Positions 1 to 11,401 of a DNA stretch of 64,000 nucleotides are shown piece by piece; the stretch's first letter is position 1; each line of letters starts with the position of its first letter. Under the pieces are notes generated by a model. The model did no database searches. It saw only the letters and a list, made by a program, of their open reading frames with translations, and was not told the origin of the DNA. The stretch is from Bretschneidera sinensis. Its lineage: Eukaryota; Streptophyta; Magnoliopsida; Brassicales; Akaniaceae. The translations under genes and the position numbers were made by a program. Where the stretch lies: NCBI GenBank assembly GCA_023935145.1, contig CM043704.1, forward strand, positions 100,959,373-101,023,372. The letters are read 5' to 3'.

Positions 1-137
1 CAACAATTCTAACTCTAGCTCTAGCGCGTCCACGTGTCATCCTTAGACTATTAAAATATAATTTATTTTAATCTTCCACTTTCTTACTTTTTATGCAGTC
101 TACAGAATCATGAAACCTAATGCTCTAATACAAAAAT
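1..137 (-). mobile_element. Internal region of a long-LTR retrotransposon next to its 5' LTR, with tRNA-Met-like primer binding site
   Basis: Read on the minus strand, the LTR ending at 138 is followed after a short T-rich spacer by TTGTATTAGAGC (122-133). This matches 10 of 12 bases of the TGGTATCAGAGC primer site complementary to initiator tRNA-Met, used by many plant LTR retrotransposons. The internal region would continue to the left, outside the window. No coding sequence of this element is visible here, so its clade is open. Confidence 0.6.
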
Positions 138-2390
138 TGTAACGACCCATCCCGGGTTGGTCACCCCCGAGACAGTGTCATCACATTTTGAAAATCTCAG
201 CACGACACATATATGTAATAATAAAAATAAATAACACCAATAAAAAATTTTACATCAATCCTCAACCCTCAACATAGGAGTTACATCAATCTGATCTTTT
301 AAACATTAGATACAACAAATGCATGAATATTTACAAATATTTTTTTTTCATTATATTTTCTCACTAATCTGAGGATGTTGACTCGTATGTGACTTACAGA
401 AAAATGATTTCTTCTGAACCTTAACTCACCAAATTATTTGTCACGCCTGCTACCTGAAATCACTGCACAATGAGGGGTGAACTTCACAAGCTCAATGAAT
501 TAAATTTACTAAAAGTATTCAATTTGCATAATAGTTGTTTTTATATTTAATCATTTATATTTCACATAACTTGATGATAACTTTATACTATCACTACACA
601 TGTCATAAGATTCATTCTCTATCAATCTCTTCTTCTCATTCATTGGTTCACCTTAAAACCATTAATTATCTCATAATTAACTCGTAATGAGGTTCACATC
701 ATAAAGTCCACCATTTAGATGGTTCTTATCATTCTCCATTTCTTTCTCACCATAATTATCTCTCTCTATGAGACCAATTTATCTATAACAGTTTCATAAA
801 AACATACCACACATCAACATTTCAATGATGAAAACAATAATTAAAACAGATGCAATGCATGAATTATTATTATGGGAACGTCTTCCCACATGTCGACATG
901 TTTTTATTATCTTAGACTGGCCCCCTCCCGGTTCTTTTCTTTACAGCTTGTCCCGGCTACCACGGAATTCATTTCCAGCATATACTGGCTATCACAGTGT
1001 CCCTTTTAATTCCAGCTTATACCGATTATCATAGTTTTTCAATTAGACCAGCCCCTTCTCGGTTCTTTTCTTTTATTTAATGCATACACATATGAACAAT
1101 GGTATATAAAAAACAATAATTCAAATATTTTTATTCTCATTTAGACCGGCTACCTTTCCGGTTCTTTTATTCTCATTCAGATGTATATGAAAACTGATAT
1201 GAATATGCATATAAATAATAAAATAAAAGCAAGCACGTATTCAGACTAGCTATCCTGATTTTTTCCAATTTTATAAAAAAAATTTCACTAAATTCCTCTC
1301 ATCTTAAATCACATCAAATCATCCACCAATATCCATTAACTTTTTCCCAAATCACATCAAATCATCCATCAAAGCTTGTCAAGATCCACTAAATTTCGTC
1401 TCCTCATAATTCGTATCAAAACATCAACCAAAACTCGTCAAGAATTTATTTATCACCATCATTATTAATTCAACTTATCATTCCAGTAATATTTCTTTTC
1501 ACACAATAATTTCTACGTGTCCAATATTTATTCCATACTTATCAACCAAATATTTATCTATCACCAAAGCATAAGCTAATCATTTATTTTAAAATTACTA
1601 CTAGATATTTCAAAATTTTTATTTAGATTACTTAAAGTAAATCCAACTCACCACGTAGCACTTAAAGCTACCCGTGGATCACCTTCTTGCCTTTCCCGTT
1701 CCTCTAAGAATTTTCTCCCAATTGTTGATCGTCAACACCTGACATCATATTTATATTAAGTTTCTAATTTATTCTTCAATTCGTTATAAACCACACCCAT
1801 TGAAAATTCTCACTTTGAATTCGAGGAAATTTCATAAATGCTAAAAATTAAAAAAATAAACACTACGTTATTACCTTCTGTTTTTCTGACAGCTTCTTGC
1901 GCCTCTCTATGAAATTCCATGGTAAACCCATTCAAAATTTTGTTCTTTCAACTTTTCTTTGGGTCCCTAAGTGTTTAAAGAAACAGATTAGTTTGAAGGA
2001 ACTAAACAAAATTTGTAATTAACTACGTTTACTTAATATGTAATTATATATATACAAAAGTTGAAATGAAATCTGCAGTGCCCCCCAAAATGCTTCAACT
2101 CCAATACCTTGCTGGAAGCATGCATGTTTTATTGTTTACATTTGGAAAACATGCAGCCTCTTGGCTGCCACGATTTGGCATTTTTTTTTAGAAAATCTAT
2201 TTTTTCCTTTTCTTTGTACTGTTCACATTTTTTTTTCTTTTTATTTGTAACTACACCTCGACGCGTCCAGATTTTTTTTTCTCAAAAGAATTATTTTATT
2301 AAACACTAAATCCTTTGCGTAAATATATTATTTTAATTTCATGTCAAATTTATTAAATTACTTCTTTACCCTACGATTACGGGTATTACA
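138..2390 (-). mobile_element. 5' LTR (about 2.25 kb) of a retrotransposon inserted in the pararetrovirus
   Basis: On the minus strand the LTR starts TGTAATACCC at 2,390 and ends GGGTCGTTACA at 138, so its ends are short inverted repeats of the TG...CA type. It is followed by a tRNA-Met-like primer site. Upstream on the minus strand it abuts TATAA inside the virus capsid region. The same TATAA follows the other LTR end at 17,942, so these are the two halves of one target site. A stretch of about 440 bp at its end is repeated in inverted orientation at 7,822-8,135 plus 17,820-17,942. Internally, a motif of the form GACYGGCYNCC...CGGTTCTTTT recurs at about 916, 1,045, 1,142 and 1,245. There is no long ORF. 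LTR ends and primer site suggest a chromovirus-type Ty3/gypsy element, but this is inference. Confidence 0.75.
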
Positions 2391-2395
2391 TTATA
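2391..2395. repeat. Target-site duplication (TTATA; TATAA on the virus sense strand), left copy
   Basis: This is the left copy of a 5-bp duplication made when the long-LTR retrotransposon entered the virus capsid region. The partner is TATAA at 17,943-17,947, now in opposite orientation. Reading frame and encoded residues run from one side to the other: the virus sequence stops at an Arg-Trp-Tyr stretch here and resumes with Tyr-Lys-Asp at 17,943. Confidence 0.8.
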
Positions 2396-4012
2396 CCACC
2401 TAAAGTCTTGCAATGTTGGACAAGTCAAGTTTGAAAGTATTTCAGAAGTTCTTTCTTTGAACTTTTCAGGATCCCCTATAAAATGCTTAGTGATAGCAAA
2501 TACAAGGGTTTCAACAGCATTTTCTGTGTACATGGGCATAGAAACCCATTCTCCAGTTTCGAGATTTTGAACTGTTTGAGTTGTTTGGATTGTTGCTTCA
2601 GTTACATTGCAACGATTTTGTTCTGATAAGTAATTGCCTCACCATCCTTTTAATGAACCAGTAAAACCAGCAAAAAGGAGGAAATTAATTTTCTTATAAT
2701 TATTTTTAGGTTTTGTTTTGTAAGTAGTAGCTGCCATGGTCATTTCTTGGGGAATATTTATGATTTGCTGTTCACTTCGACCATCAATGTTCCACTCACA
2801 AATAGAGTGGTTATCATATTTGGCTTGAGTGTTACCCTTTCTATCCCCAAATTGTAGGTCAGGAGGTGTAGGTCTATGGTAATAATTTCTTGTTTTTGGT
2901 AAGGGTGCATCTTTAAAATTTCTTCTATAAATTTTTTTAATATCATTGGGTTGGGGTGTACTAACAGATTCTTTTATTTCATTGATGATATCTTGTTCTA
3001 TAGTATTGATACTATTTCAGGATTCTCCTGTTTGGGCATTAATTGACAATCCTTTTAATTTATCGTTTATTTGTTGTAATAAATCTTCATTATCATTATC
3101 AAATTTTATTAAGTCTTTTATGTCAATATTTGCTGGAGTAAAAATTAGTTTTGACAGGTGAAGTAAAGTGGGTTTTTGAATAGGTGTAGGTAATTCCTTT
3201 CCGGGGGGTTCTGGAATTGACCTACTAAGCCTATGGTCAATTGTGTTTACAGTATGAGATATGGAGTCCACTTGATTGGATAAAGTATGTAAATTTTGAT
3301 TGGTATAATTATTTTGAAAATAGATGTTTTTGATATCTTTAAATTTGACATGCCTATCATCGAGGCCTAATCCTTGTTTAAAGGGGGAGGCAATGATTTC
3401 AGTTTGCAAATGAGGACTTTTAACATTGAGCTCTTGTAAATGAGGATGTGCTGATAAGGATGTTTAATTATGAATTGTAGTCCATAACTATTCTAATTGT
3501 TGGATAACATCTATTTCTTTTGGTTTATCTAAGTCAGGATGATTTCGAGCAAAAAGATTATAAATTTTATTATTGTATGTGTACATCTCAAAAAATTCAA
3601 AGAAATACATATCATATAGTATTTCCTTTATATGAATGTACCATTCTTTTCTAATTTGAAACCTTGATTCTTCAGAAAAGTTTGCCATAAACCAATCTGT
3701 TTTTGCTTTATTTGTTTCCGATAAAAAATCATTCTTAAGTTTAACTTTGTCAATTTTAAAGTTCGGATTCATGATGACATTCAGTTCATCAGACATATCA
3801 AAACGAGTGGGAGAATGGTCTCTCACTTTTGATGATTCAGTAATTTGGGATTGGTCCATTGTGGATTTGAAAGATTTTTCAAATTCTTTTTTATTGAAGC
3901 CTTTGGGGATTATAGGATCAAAATTTACTCCTACAAGATTTAGATGATTAGAATTTGAGTTTCTGGAGGAAAAAACATCAAAACTGTATCTGGAAGATTT
4001 GAGGATCTTCAT
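2391..4012 (-). pseudogene. Endogenous pararetrovirus: polyprotein N-terminal and capsid region (5' part), broken
   Basis: Two minus-strand blocks are readable. 4,012-3,488 is a 174-residue lysine- and phenylalanine-rich segment like the N-terminal part of plant pararetrovirus polyproteins. 3,409-2,391 carries a heptad-like polar segment and then the capsid core, with a Trp-rich stretch near 2,640 and a Phe-Arg-Trp-Tyr end. In-frame stops interrupt it near 3,016 (TGA/TAG region) and at the tryptophan pair near 2,640 (TGG to TGA), and there are frame breaks between blocks. It ends exactly at the retrotransposon target site, and the remaining capsid coding part is at 17,943 on the other strand. 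This is an old, non-functional copy. Assignment to Caulimoviridae rests on gene order movement protein, capsid, protease, reverse transcriptase; the genus is not assigned. Confidence 0.75.
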
Positions 4013-4166
4013 AGAGTGAAGTTCTTGGATGCCTTGAACTGGTTAGTCTAGAGAGATTCGAAAGATTAGGTGTAAACCTAATTACAACACTTCCATCTTT
4101 GTTTTCTTCTATTTGAAAAACATTGGTATTAGCAATGTTTCTAGGAGGGCATAATTTTTCAAATTT

Positions 4167-4840
4167 CTAGCAGTCTGGAATTGTAATTTGATCCCATTTC
4201 AGAAGTTTGGGATTTATGGTGCTAGCTTGAAAAGTATTTACTTCAAGTAGTAAGGTTTCGCCAGGATTAGTTTGAAGTAAAGCTTTGAGATTAATCTTAG
4301 TTGTCATAACCTTGTAATATACTTTAAATATTAAGATTAAGTTTTTGGTTCCTGTTTTGACATCTAATCCTTTTAATTGAATATATAGAGTTAGAGTATT
4401 AGTTAAATTAGGATCATAAAGGTCTATAGAAAAATTTGGATAACAGTTGAAATAGACGGGTCCGTTGTGTAAATTTGATTCTATTAGTGATAATAATGAA
4501 TTGAAAAGGTTTAGATGCCTTGCATCTCTAAGCATTAGCATTACAGGTGTATTAATGCCTAATCTATACAAAGGTTTGATAGCTACTTGAATTAGTCTTA
4601 GGTGCAAATACCTAAAACCTTCTTGTTTGTGTTTTTGGATTGATGCTAATGAAAGTAGTTTAATACTTTCATTTTCATTTCTAATAGAATAAGTTTGCTC
4701 TATTGTTTTAATTGAATAATCAGATTTGAAGTCAAATGTACCTATTTGATAAATTCTATTTATGTTCTGTTTGGTATCAAAGCCATGTTGAAGTTCTCTT
4801 AGATTTCCCTGTTCATTCTCTATCTTTGTTTTACTGTTAC
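4167..4840 (-). pseudogene. Endogenous pararetrovirus movement protein (30K superfamily-like), degraded
   Basis: The minus strand reads through about 220 codons in one frame from about 4,840 to a stop at 4,167. The best conserved block (4,607-4,167) has the leucine/isoleucine-rich beta-strand pattern of plant virus 30K-type movement proteins, including a Leu-Met-Leu-Arg-Asp-Ala-Arg stretch and a Tyr-Phe-Asn-Cys-Tyr-Pro stretch. These proteins move viral genomes through plasmodesmata. It lies between the virus promoter region (higher coordinates) and the capsid region (lower coordinates), as expected for this family. No start codon is assigned; a fragment of the same N-terminal part recurs at 23,236-23,276. 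Confidence 0.7.
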
Positions 4841-4843
4841 TTT

Positions 4844-5437
4844 AGATCTACTGCTTTACTATGTTTGGTTTATGTGTAAAGCCATTGGTCAGCCCATGTA
4901 AGTCTGTTGGTTAGGCCAGGTCTTGGGCGGTCCCGGTGGGTGGTCTTGATAGGAAGTCTTCACCATAAATCGTCTTAATATTTAGTTGATAGTAACATTC
5001 TTAGTTTATGAATAGATTATTTAGGAGACGTCGGCAGGGTGATCAAAAGCATGAATAAAAGTATGAATATATGAAAAATATGTTATTTGAAAATATATGC
5101 TTTTATAGAATATGAACTTGAAAACACAAAGAGTAAGAAGCTTACAGTTTAAAAGAGAAAGAAATATGTGATCTCACGCTCACTCTATTACAAGTAAAAC
5201 TCACTCAAGTGTAGTCTGCCTATTACATTGATTGATTACATATTTATAATTTTTAAGCGGACTTCAACTGGTTTGGAATCAGAGTTTTGATTGCTTTGAA
5301 GATAAGATGCATTGTCGGGCATCTTTGCTTTTTGCTTTTTGCTTTTTGCTTTTTGACTTTGTGGAAAGGCGAGATGCGTTGTCGGGCATCTTTGTTTTTG
5401 CTTTGTCCGGTGTCTCTGATCTTGTTTTGATGATACG
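4844..5437 (-). promoter_or_regulatory. Pararetrovirus intergenic/promoter region with TATA box and short tandem repeats
   Basis: This segment lies between the end of the 3'-terminal virus ORF (5,438) and the movement protein (4,840), where caulimovirids keep their single promoter and poly(A) region. On the minus strand a TATAAATA box is at 5,248-5,241. Upstream of it (5,310-5,405) are copies of a roughly 46-bp unit containing GATGCCCGACAACGCATC. The same region recurs at 22,089-22,545 (plus) and 22,560-23,140 (minus) with different repeat numbers. The sequence from 4,850 to 5,040 has no counterpart in the other two copies and may be lineage-specific. Confidence 0.6.
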
Positions 5438-6380
5438 TTATGATAGATCAAACGCATCGTAGGGGTCTTGAGCAAATTGTTCTGGAGATTTGATCAGATC
5501 AATTTTCGGAGTTTGGGTACTGTCGTCATTATCAGATAATTGGGATAGTTTTTCCAGTAACTTTTTCTTTTTCTCTTGCTTGGATAATTTCTTGATTCCA
5601 GAGGAACTTGATGGACTTTGCACATATTTGGAATATTGGGGACTGTCAAAAAACCATTGTTTTATGACTTGAATACTGGCCAGGAAGCAGTCATACTTTG
5701 CCCACCATTGCACTTTGAATATCCTTTTTGACAACCAGGATGTCAAGAGGAGTTCCTGTAATAATATAATCCCAAGAAATAATCCATGGTGTAGAGAATA
5801 CGACATGGGAAAGCATCTCATGAGATTATGGTTTTTCTGCATTTGTGTTTTGTTTGAAATTTATTAAGGAATCTTTGACAGAAGAAGGGCGTATGGATGG
5901 ATCACTTCCAAAGAAAATCCACCAATCAAAAATCCATATTGGTGGATTTATTGGGTATTTTTTGTCAAAAAATATGAACCGTGAGTGTGATTTTGGTCGT
6001 ATGAAAAACATATTGTACCATGCCATCTGATAGTCATGGTAATTATAAGTGGGTGGTATAAATGGCATGGAAAAGGCTTTTGGCTGGTAGTGATCTCTGG
6101 TTTTTTCTGGAGATACAATTTTCAGTATTTTGCATTTAGAGTATATAATGAAGTTGGGATCTGTTGGGTCTTTTGTGTAGGTTATTTCGATTGATTGAGT
6201 ATCAATCAATATTAGTTCATAGAATTTTTTGGTTTTCTTTGAATCTTCAGGAATAAAATGAAATCCTGCAGGGAAAACTTTGTTAGTATAAACATAATCA
6301 TTTATAATGTCAAGATCATTTGTGGGTTTATTGATGCTTGTACATCTGATATATTCTTGATGGTGTTTTTGAATATATTG
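5438..6380 (-). pseudogene. Endogenous pararetrovirus 3'-terminal ORF, function unknown
   Basis: Minus-strand reading frames 6,209-5,826 and 5,842-5,438 together give a protein rich in Trp, Phe and Pro (a Phe-Asp-Trp-Trp-Ile-Phe-Phe stretch near 5,930). It ends in a Ser/Lys-rich tail and an acidic C-terminus closing with Ala-Phe-Asp-Leu-Ser and a stop. A frame change near 5,835 breaks it. The same ORF is found at about 21,120-22,088 on the plus strand. It sits after the RNase H domain, where some caulimovirids encode a transactivator/inclusion protein. I see no motif that proves that role, so I leave the function open. Confidence 0.6.
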
Positions 6381-6429
6381 GCTAGGTTATTGACAGGATA
6401 CTGTTTGGGCATAAGACTAGGGAGAAAGG

Positions 6430-7825
6430 TTTAGAAACTCTTCAAGAGAGAGAAACCTGTTTGGCCTTTATGGAGTATTTGGCTATATTGGTTTTTAGAT
6501 TTTTGTGGCGTAGTCTTCCAGACTTTGAGGTTTGTTTGAAGGTGATGATACCTTCTGTTTTCCTTTATGTTTTGAATTCATACTCATTCTCTGTCACTCG
6601 TGTTTTGACTCTGCAAAATTCCTGTGTGAGGAAGTCAGGCAGGGAGTTGTTTTCTCCTTTGATGTATTCGATGTCAAAATCAAAAACACTTAAAATAGCT
6701 TGTCATCTGACAAATATTTGTTTTGAGACAAGATTTTGAACATCTTTTTGTAAAAGCTCTTTTGCTGATTTACAATCTACTCTTGATAAAAAAGTTTTAT
6801 TGTATAAATTATCTTGGAATTTTGAAATGCATAAAACTATGGATAAAATCTTCTTTTTGATTGTAGAATATTTTTTTGGTCCTCCAAGCCATATACTAGA
6901 ATGGAATCGATCGACTTGTTCATTGGTATTTTGAGGAAGGACCTGTTTGAGTATACCTCCATATCCTATGTCAGAGGTGTCTGTTTCAATAATGATTTTT
7001 GCACTAGGATTGAGGATTCCTAAGCAATGAAGACTCATGACTTTTGATTTGAGGAGTCTAACAACATCAGTATGCTGTTGTGACCATGGGATATGATTCT
7101 TGCGAAGTCTTTTATATAAAGGTTCACAAATTTGTCTGAGCTGAGAAAAGAACTCGGATATATAGTTCAAACAGCCTAAAAACCTTTGTAATTGAGTTTT
7201 GTCTTTTATTTCGTCTTGGAATGTGCTAGCAAATTCTATGGATCTATCAATAGGTTTGATAGTTCCTTGATAAATGAGATGTCCTAAAAACCTGACTTTT
7301 GTCTGGAATAATTTCATTTTTGTCATAGATAAGACTAAATCGTTAGTCTTGATAATTTGGAAAAATGTCTTTAAATGCTTAAAATGCTGGTCTATTGATT
7401 TTGAGAATATTAATATATCATCGATGTAGGTAATACTGAATTTAGAATAGCCATTAAAAATATTATTAATGATATTTTAGAATTCAGAAGGTGCATTTTT
7501 GAGTCCAAAGGGCATTACATTCCATTCATGGTGTCCGAATGGGATTGAAGGTAGTCTTGTATTTATCATTTTCCTTTATCTGAATTTGCCAGAATCTGGA
7601 TTTCAGGTCAAATTTGGAAAATATTGTTGCATCATATAATCTATTGAGAATATCTCTTTTGTTCGGTATTGGATACCCAATCCATTGTAAGACTTTATTC
7701 AATGGTTTATAATTAATGACAAGTCTTGGAGCTTCTCTTTCAAGTTCAGCTTGCTTTTGAACATAAAAGGCGAAGCAACTCCAGGGGGATTTACTAGGCC
7801 TAATTAATCCTTTGTTAAAAGAGTT
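6430..7825 (-). pseudogene. Endogenous pararetrovirus reverse transcriptase-RNase H (5'-truncated, frameshifted)
   Basis: On the minus strand the RT begins abruptly at 7,825 with Lys-Gly-Leu-Ile-Arg-Pro. It continues through the palm motifs (Phe-Asp-Leu-Lys-Ser-Arg-Phe-Trp, 7,610 region; the Tyr-Ile-Asp-Asp catalytic motif near 7,420), the RT connection and RNase H (7,326-6,703), and a tail to about 6,440. Compared with the plus-strand copy at 19,700-20,050 it lacks two bases near 7,545, which shifts the frame, and has a stop in the region near 7,480. The catalytic motif is still readable, but the ORF is broken. The abrupt start at 7,822-7,825 coincides with a junction to an unrelated LTR, interpreted here as an inversion breakpoint. 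Confidence 0.8.
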
Positions 7826-8135
7826 ATGTGAAATATAAATGATTAAATATAAAAAAAGCTTATTATGCAAATTGAATACTTTTAGTAAATTTAATTCACA
7901 GAGCTTGTGAAGCTCACCCTTCATTGTGCAATGATTTCATGTAGCAGGCATGAAAAATAATTTGGTTAGTTAAGGTTCAGAAGAAATCATTTTCTGTAAG
8001 TCATGTACGTGTCAACATCATCAGATTAGTGAGAAAATATAATGAAAAAAATTTATTTGTAAATATTCATGCATTCTATGTTGTATCAAATGTTTAAAAG
8101 ATTAAATTGATGTAACTCCCTTGTTGAGAGTTGAG
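7822..8135 (+). mobile_element. Part of the 3' LTR of the long-LTR retrotransposon, up to the Athila insertion point
   Basis: This stretch is the reverse complement of about 250-560, allowing for scattered substitutions. It continues after the Athila element at 17,815-17,942. Read on the plus strand it is the 3' end of an LTR: it finishes with GTTACA at 17,942 and is followed by TATAA and virus sequence. Its left end (AGTT, 7,822-7,825) is shared between the LTR and the virus RT sequence, a 4-bp microhomology at the breakpoint. Confidence 0.75.
8131..8135. repeat. TTGAG target-site duplication of the Athila element, left copy
   Basis: TTGAG immediately precedes the 5' LTR (starting TGATGAG at 8,136) and recurs immediately after the 3' LTR at 17,815-17,819. 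A perfect 5-bp duplication defines both element ends to the base. Confidence 0.95.
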
Positions 8136-9499
8136 TGATGAGTGCTAAATATTACATGTTTTAGCCCCTTAGTTTACATTTGTTGAGTTCTTAATTATGT
8201 TATTTCGTGTTATTTTATCTATTTTCTGTGTTTTCTGTGTTTTTATAGGTTTTGGAATAAAATAAAGCAATGTGGAAACTTCAGGGCTTAAAGAGCAAAA
8301 GCTGAGGATGCTTAGTGCGATCGAGTGCACCAGACGCGCGAGCGATCGCACCTGCGATCGTGCACACACGGCATGAGATCAATCGCACCTGCGCTCGAGT
8401 GCACAAGACCTACGATCGATCGTAAGTGACCCGCACATCCCACATTGGAAAGGAAACTTTTGATACTGCATATATATTGCAGCGCACTGTGATGCGCTCG
8501 AACGCAACAAGGCTGCAATCAATCGCAGTTGACTCGCACATCCCACATCGGATAGGAAGCACTTACAGCGAGCCAGATGCATTGCATTGCACCATGCTGC
8601 GATCGACCGCACCAGACTTGCGATCGATCGCAAAGAAGCAGTATCCCACATCGAATTTGCAACTCATTGTACTCCGAGAAATCCCTTATATAAACACTAT
8701 CCCACCTCATTATTCAGTGTGCAGTCTGGTGGATTTCTACTAGCATTCTAGTAGATCTCCTAAAGGCTTTTGCCACCACCGGGGGAAGTGCTGCCCAACA
8801 GCGTGTGGAATTTCTCCCAATGTACAGTTAGTTTTAATTCTTTTCCAATTTTTAATGCTTAGCACTTTTTATTGTGAAATTTAATTTCATGATAATGGGT
8901 GGCTAAAATCTTTAGCTAAGGTTGAAGATGAAGCCTCGCCATTGTTTAGCATTGTATTTTTAGATATGTATATACAATTATGATATGTTTAGTTTAAATG
9001 TTCTATTTCCATTGTTTGAGTAAAATCTTACGATTGATAGTGTTAATTGTTCTGTTGGATATTCTGCGTGTTTCATCCGATGGATACATCGAATCCTTTT
9101 CGATTAAATTGAATTTCCTTTGTGATTTGTTAAAAGCGGATACATTGGATGCTTTTGGTTTAATTAGGATATTCGTTGTTTTTTGTTGGATTCATGGAAT
9201 GTTAGATAGATTATTTTTTTTATATATAGAACATGAAGATATATGCTTTACTTTGGTTGGGTGGATTCTGAAACCTTAGTGTTTTCATCATTAGTTATTA
9301 AATCAATTTAGTTTAGTTTAGTTTAGTTTATATTTGTTTTGCAAAAATATAATTCACAATTCGAAACTAGGTTAAAATAAGGTTAGCTTAGATAAAAAGC
9401 TATTTTCACAACGAATTCCCTGTGGATTCGACCTCGCACTTGCACAACACTATATTGTAAACGACTCGTGCGCTTGCGAGTAATTTAAAACTCACAACA
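8136..9499 (+). repeat. 5' LTR of the Athila element (1,364 bp)
   Basis: It starts TGATGAG and ends CACAACA. A TATA box (TATATAAA) is at 8,687-8,694. A CpG-rich block (about 8,315-8,640) contains many short palindromes such as TGCGATCGATCGCA. It is 37 bp shorter than the 3' LTR because it has one fewer copy of a CpG-rich unit near 8,330. A run of three GTTTA units is near 9,313-9,330. Confidence 0.95.
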
Positions 9500-9505
9500 A
9501 GTTTT

Positions 9506-9523
9506 TGGGTCCATTGCCAGGGA
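9506..9523 (+). other. Primer binding site (tRNA-Asp type)
   Basis: TGGGTCCATTGCCAGGGA begins 6 bp after the LTR. It differs at four positions from TGGCGCCGTTGCCGGGGA, the complement of the 3' end of plant tRNA-Asp. Two of the changes are G to A, one of them at a CpG, consistent with decay of a methylated site. Confidence 0.8.
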
Positions 9524-9667
9524 ATGTTTTTGTTTGTGAAATTTTTGCCTAAATTGATTTTATTTTTCTACTAGTTTAGTTAGCATTTTTGTTTTACTTT
9601 GCTTTCTTTTTTATTTTATTTTGCTGCTTCTGCTAGTTTGTTTGTTTTACTGTTTTCTGTTTGGTGT

Positions 9668-11398
9668 ATGCTTGGTCGGAGATCCTTGAATTTAGAATTG
9701 ACACCTTTAGATCCCGATTTATAAAGAACTCTTAGGAGACAGAAGAAGTCACTTGCTGAACAAGAGACACTTGAGATGGGAGAAAACTTGAGGAACCAAG
9801 AGCAACCTGGAGCATGGAACGTGGACTCTACCACATCCCTGAGAGATTTGTTCGCACCAGTTACGACTAACTCATCTTCCTGTATCGTGTTGCCACCCAC
9901 CAATGCTACCCATTTTGATTTAAAGCCACATGTCATCCAACTTCTACCCTCATTTTATGGCTTAGATCTTGAAAATCCTTACAGCCATGTAAAAAAGTTC
10001 AAAGATATTTGTGCCACATTCAAGTTCCAAAACTTCTCTGAGGAGTCAGTCCATCTTAGACTCTTCCCTTTTTCTCTTCATGATAGAGCTAGGGCATGGT
10101 TGGATTCCAACACGTCCGGGTCTATTACATCTTGGGAAAATTTGTTGAGTAAATTCTATAATAAATTTTTCCTAATGTCTAGAGTGAATGAGTACCGAAA
10201 GGAGATTAGTTCTTTCACGCAGGAGGAGGATGAGAAGTTTTCTGAGAGTTGGGAGCGTTTTAAAAAGTTATTGATTAGATGCCCTCCACATGGATATGAG
10301 AAGTGGAGACTTGTTCAGTTCTTCTACCAAGGGTTGACTCAACCCAACCGTAGCATGATCGAGTCTATGAATGGGGGGGCATTCTTAAGTCTGACAGGGG
10401 ATGAAGCATACAAGGCATTGGACAAGTTGTCAGACAACTCGCAGCAGTGGGATTTTTCAAGCTGTTGGGACAAGTCCATTCGAGCTCCTAGGAAAGGAGG
10501 CATCTACGAGATTAAGGAGGAGACTGATTTAAAGATAAAGATAGATGCTCTCACCAAGAAAATTGACGCTCTCACTATGGGCAAGTCAATCAATGTTGCC
10601 AATACAATTAATGACGATTGTTGTTCCATCTGTGCTAGTCCTATGCATTTAGCACAGAATTTTCCATCAATGTCGGCTTTTGCCGAGTGTCCCACGGAAC
10701 ATGTAAACGCTTTCAATGACTATGGGAGGTAATCAGGTGGATCCTACTCTGAGACTTACAATCCGCGGTGGCGGAACCACCCTAATTTTTCATGGAAGCG
10801 GAACCAATCGCTGAATCAGGGAGGAGCTCCTCATCATGCTCACAATCAATACCCTCCTGGACTGCCTCCACCAATTCAAAGTCATAGTCGCTCAGTCCAT
10901 CCAGCACCAGCATCTGCTTACCATACTCCCACTCAAGCACCAACGTCGGTTTCACAGTCATTGGAGGACACATTCAAGGAGTTCATGAAGATGACCGGTC
11001 AATCCATCAGCGAAGGGAGGAGTGCGACAATAGTAAACACCCAAGAGATTTCCAATCTAGAGAGTCAAATGGGGCAAATCGCAAGTTACTTGGGTGAAAG
11101 AGAAAAGGAGAAGTTCCCCAGTCAGCCCATGACCAACCCGAAGAGACAATTTGTGATTGGAAATTCATCAACTTCTACGCACAGGGAGGAACAAGTGCAA
11201 TCGATTGTCACATTAAGATCTGGGAGACAAGTGGACAATCGAGTAAAAGAGAGCCCTGCTATGCAGCAAGGGCAAGAAAGTGGCAACAAGGAGAAGAGAG
11301 ATGCTGAGCCATCTACAGCCACTCCTACTGTGAATAACCCTCCTAGGTCATTTGTACCTAAAGCACCTTACCCTGAGAGATTACAAGCGCCCAAAAAA
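9668..11398 (+). pseudogene. Athila gag (capsid and nucleocapsid), with stop codons
   Basis: The natural start is probably ATG 9,668, because reading is in frame with the main gag block apart from a TAA at 9,722. From 9,776 a 318-residue block carries the retrotransposon gag domain (residues about 60-215: Ala-Arg-Ala-Trp-Leu-Asp, Trp-Glu-Arg-Phe-Lys-Lys-Leu). At about residues 280-297 is a Cys-X2-Cys-X4-His-X4 zinc knuckle whose last cysteine is replaced by phenylalanine. A TAA at 10,730 breaks the frame, then a proline/glutamine-rich segment and residues to 11,398 continue in the same frame until a TGA at 11,399. Gag packages element RNA in cytoplasmic particles. Confidence 0.85.
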
Positions 11399-11401
11399 TG
11401 A

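Noticed and set aside
8312..8743. Several overlapping frames in the LTR CpG block, on both strands
   Set aside because: They arise because the palindromic, stop-poor CpG-rich array is open in many frames; the same frames recur in the second LTR.
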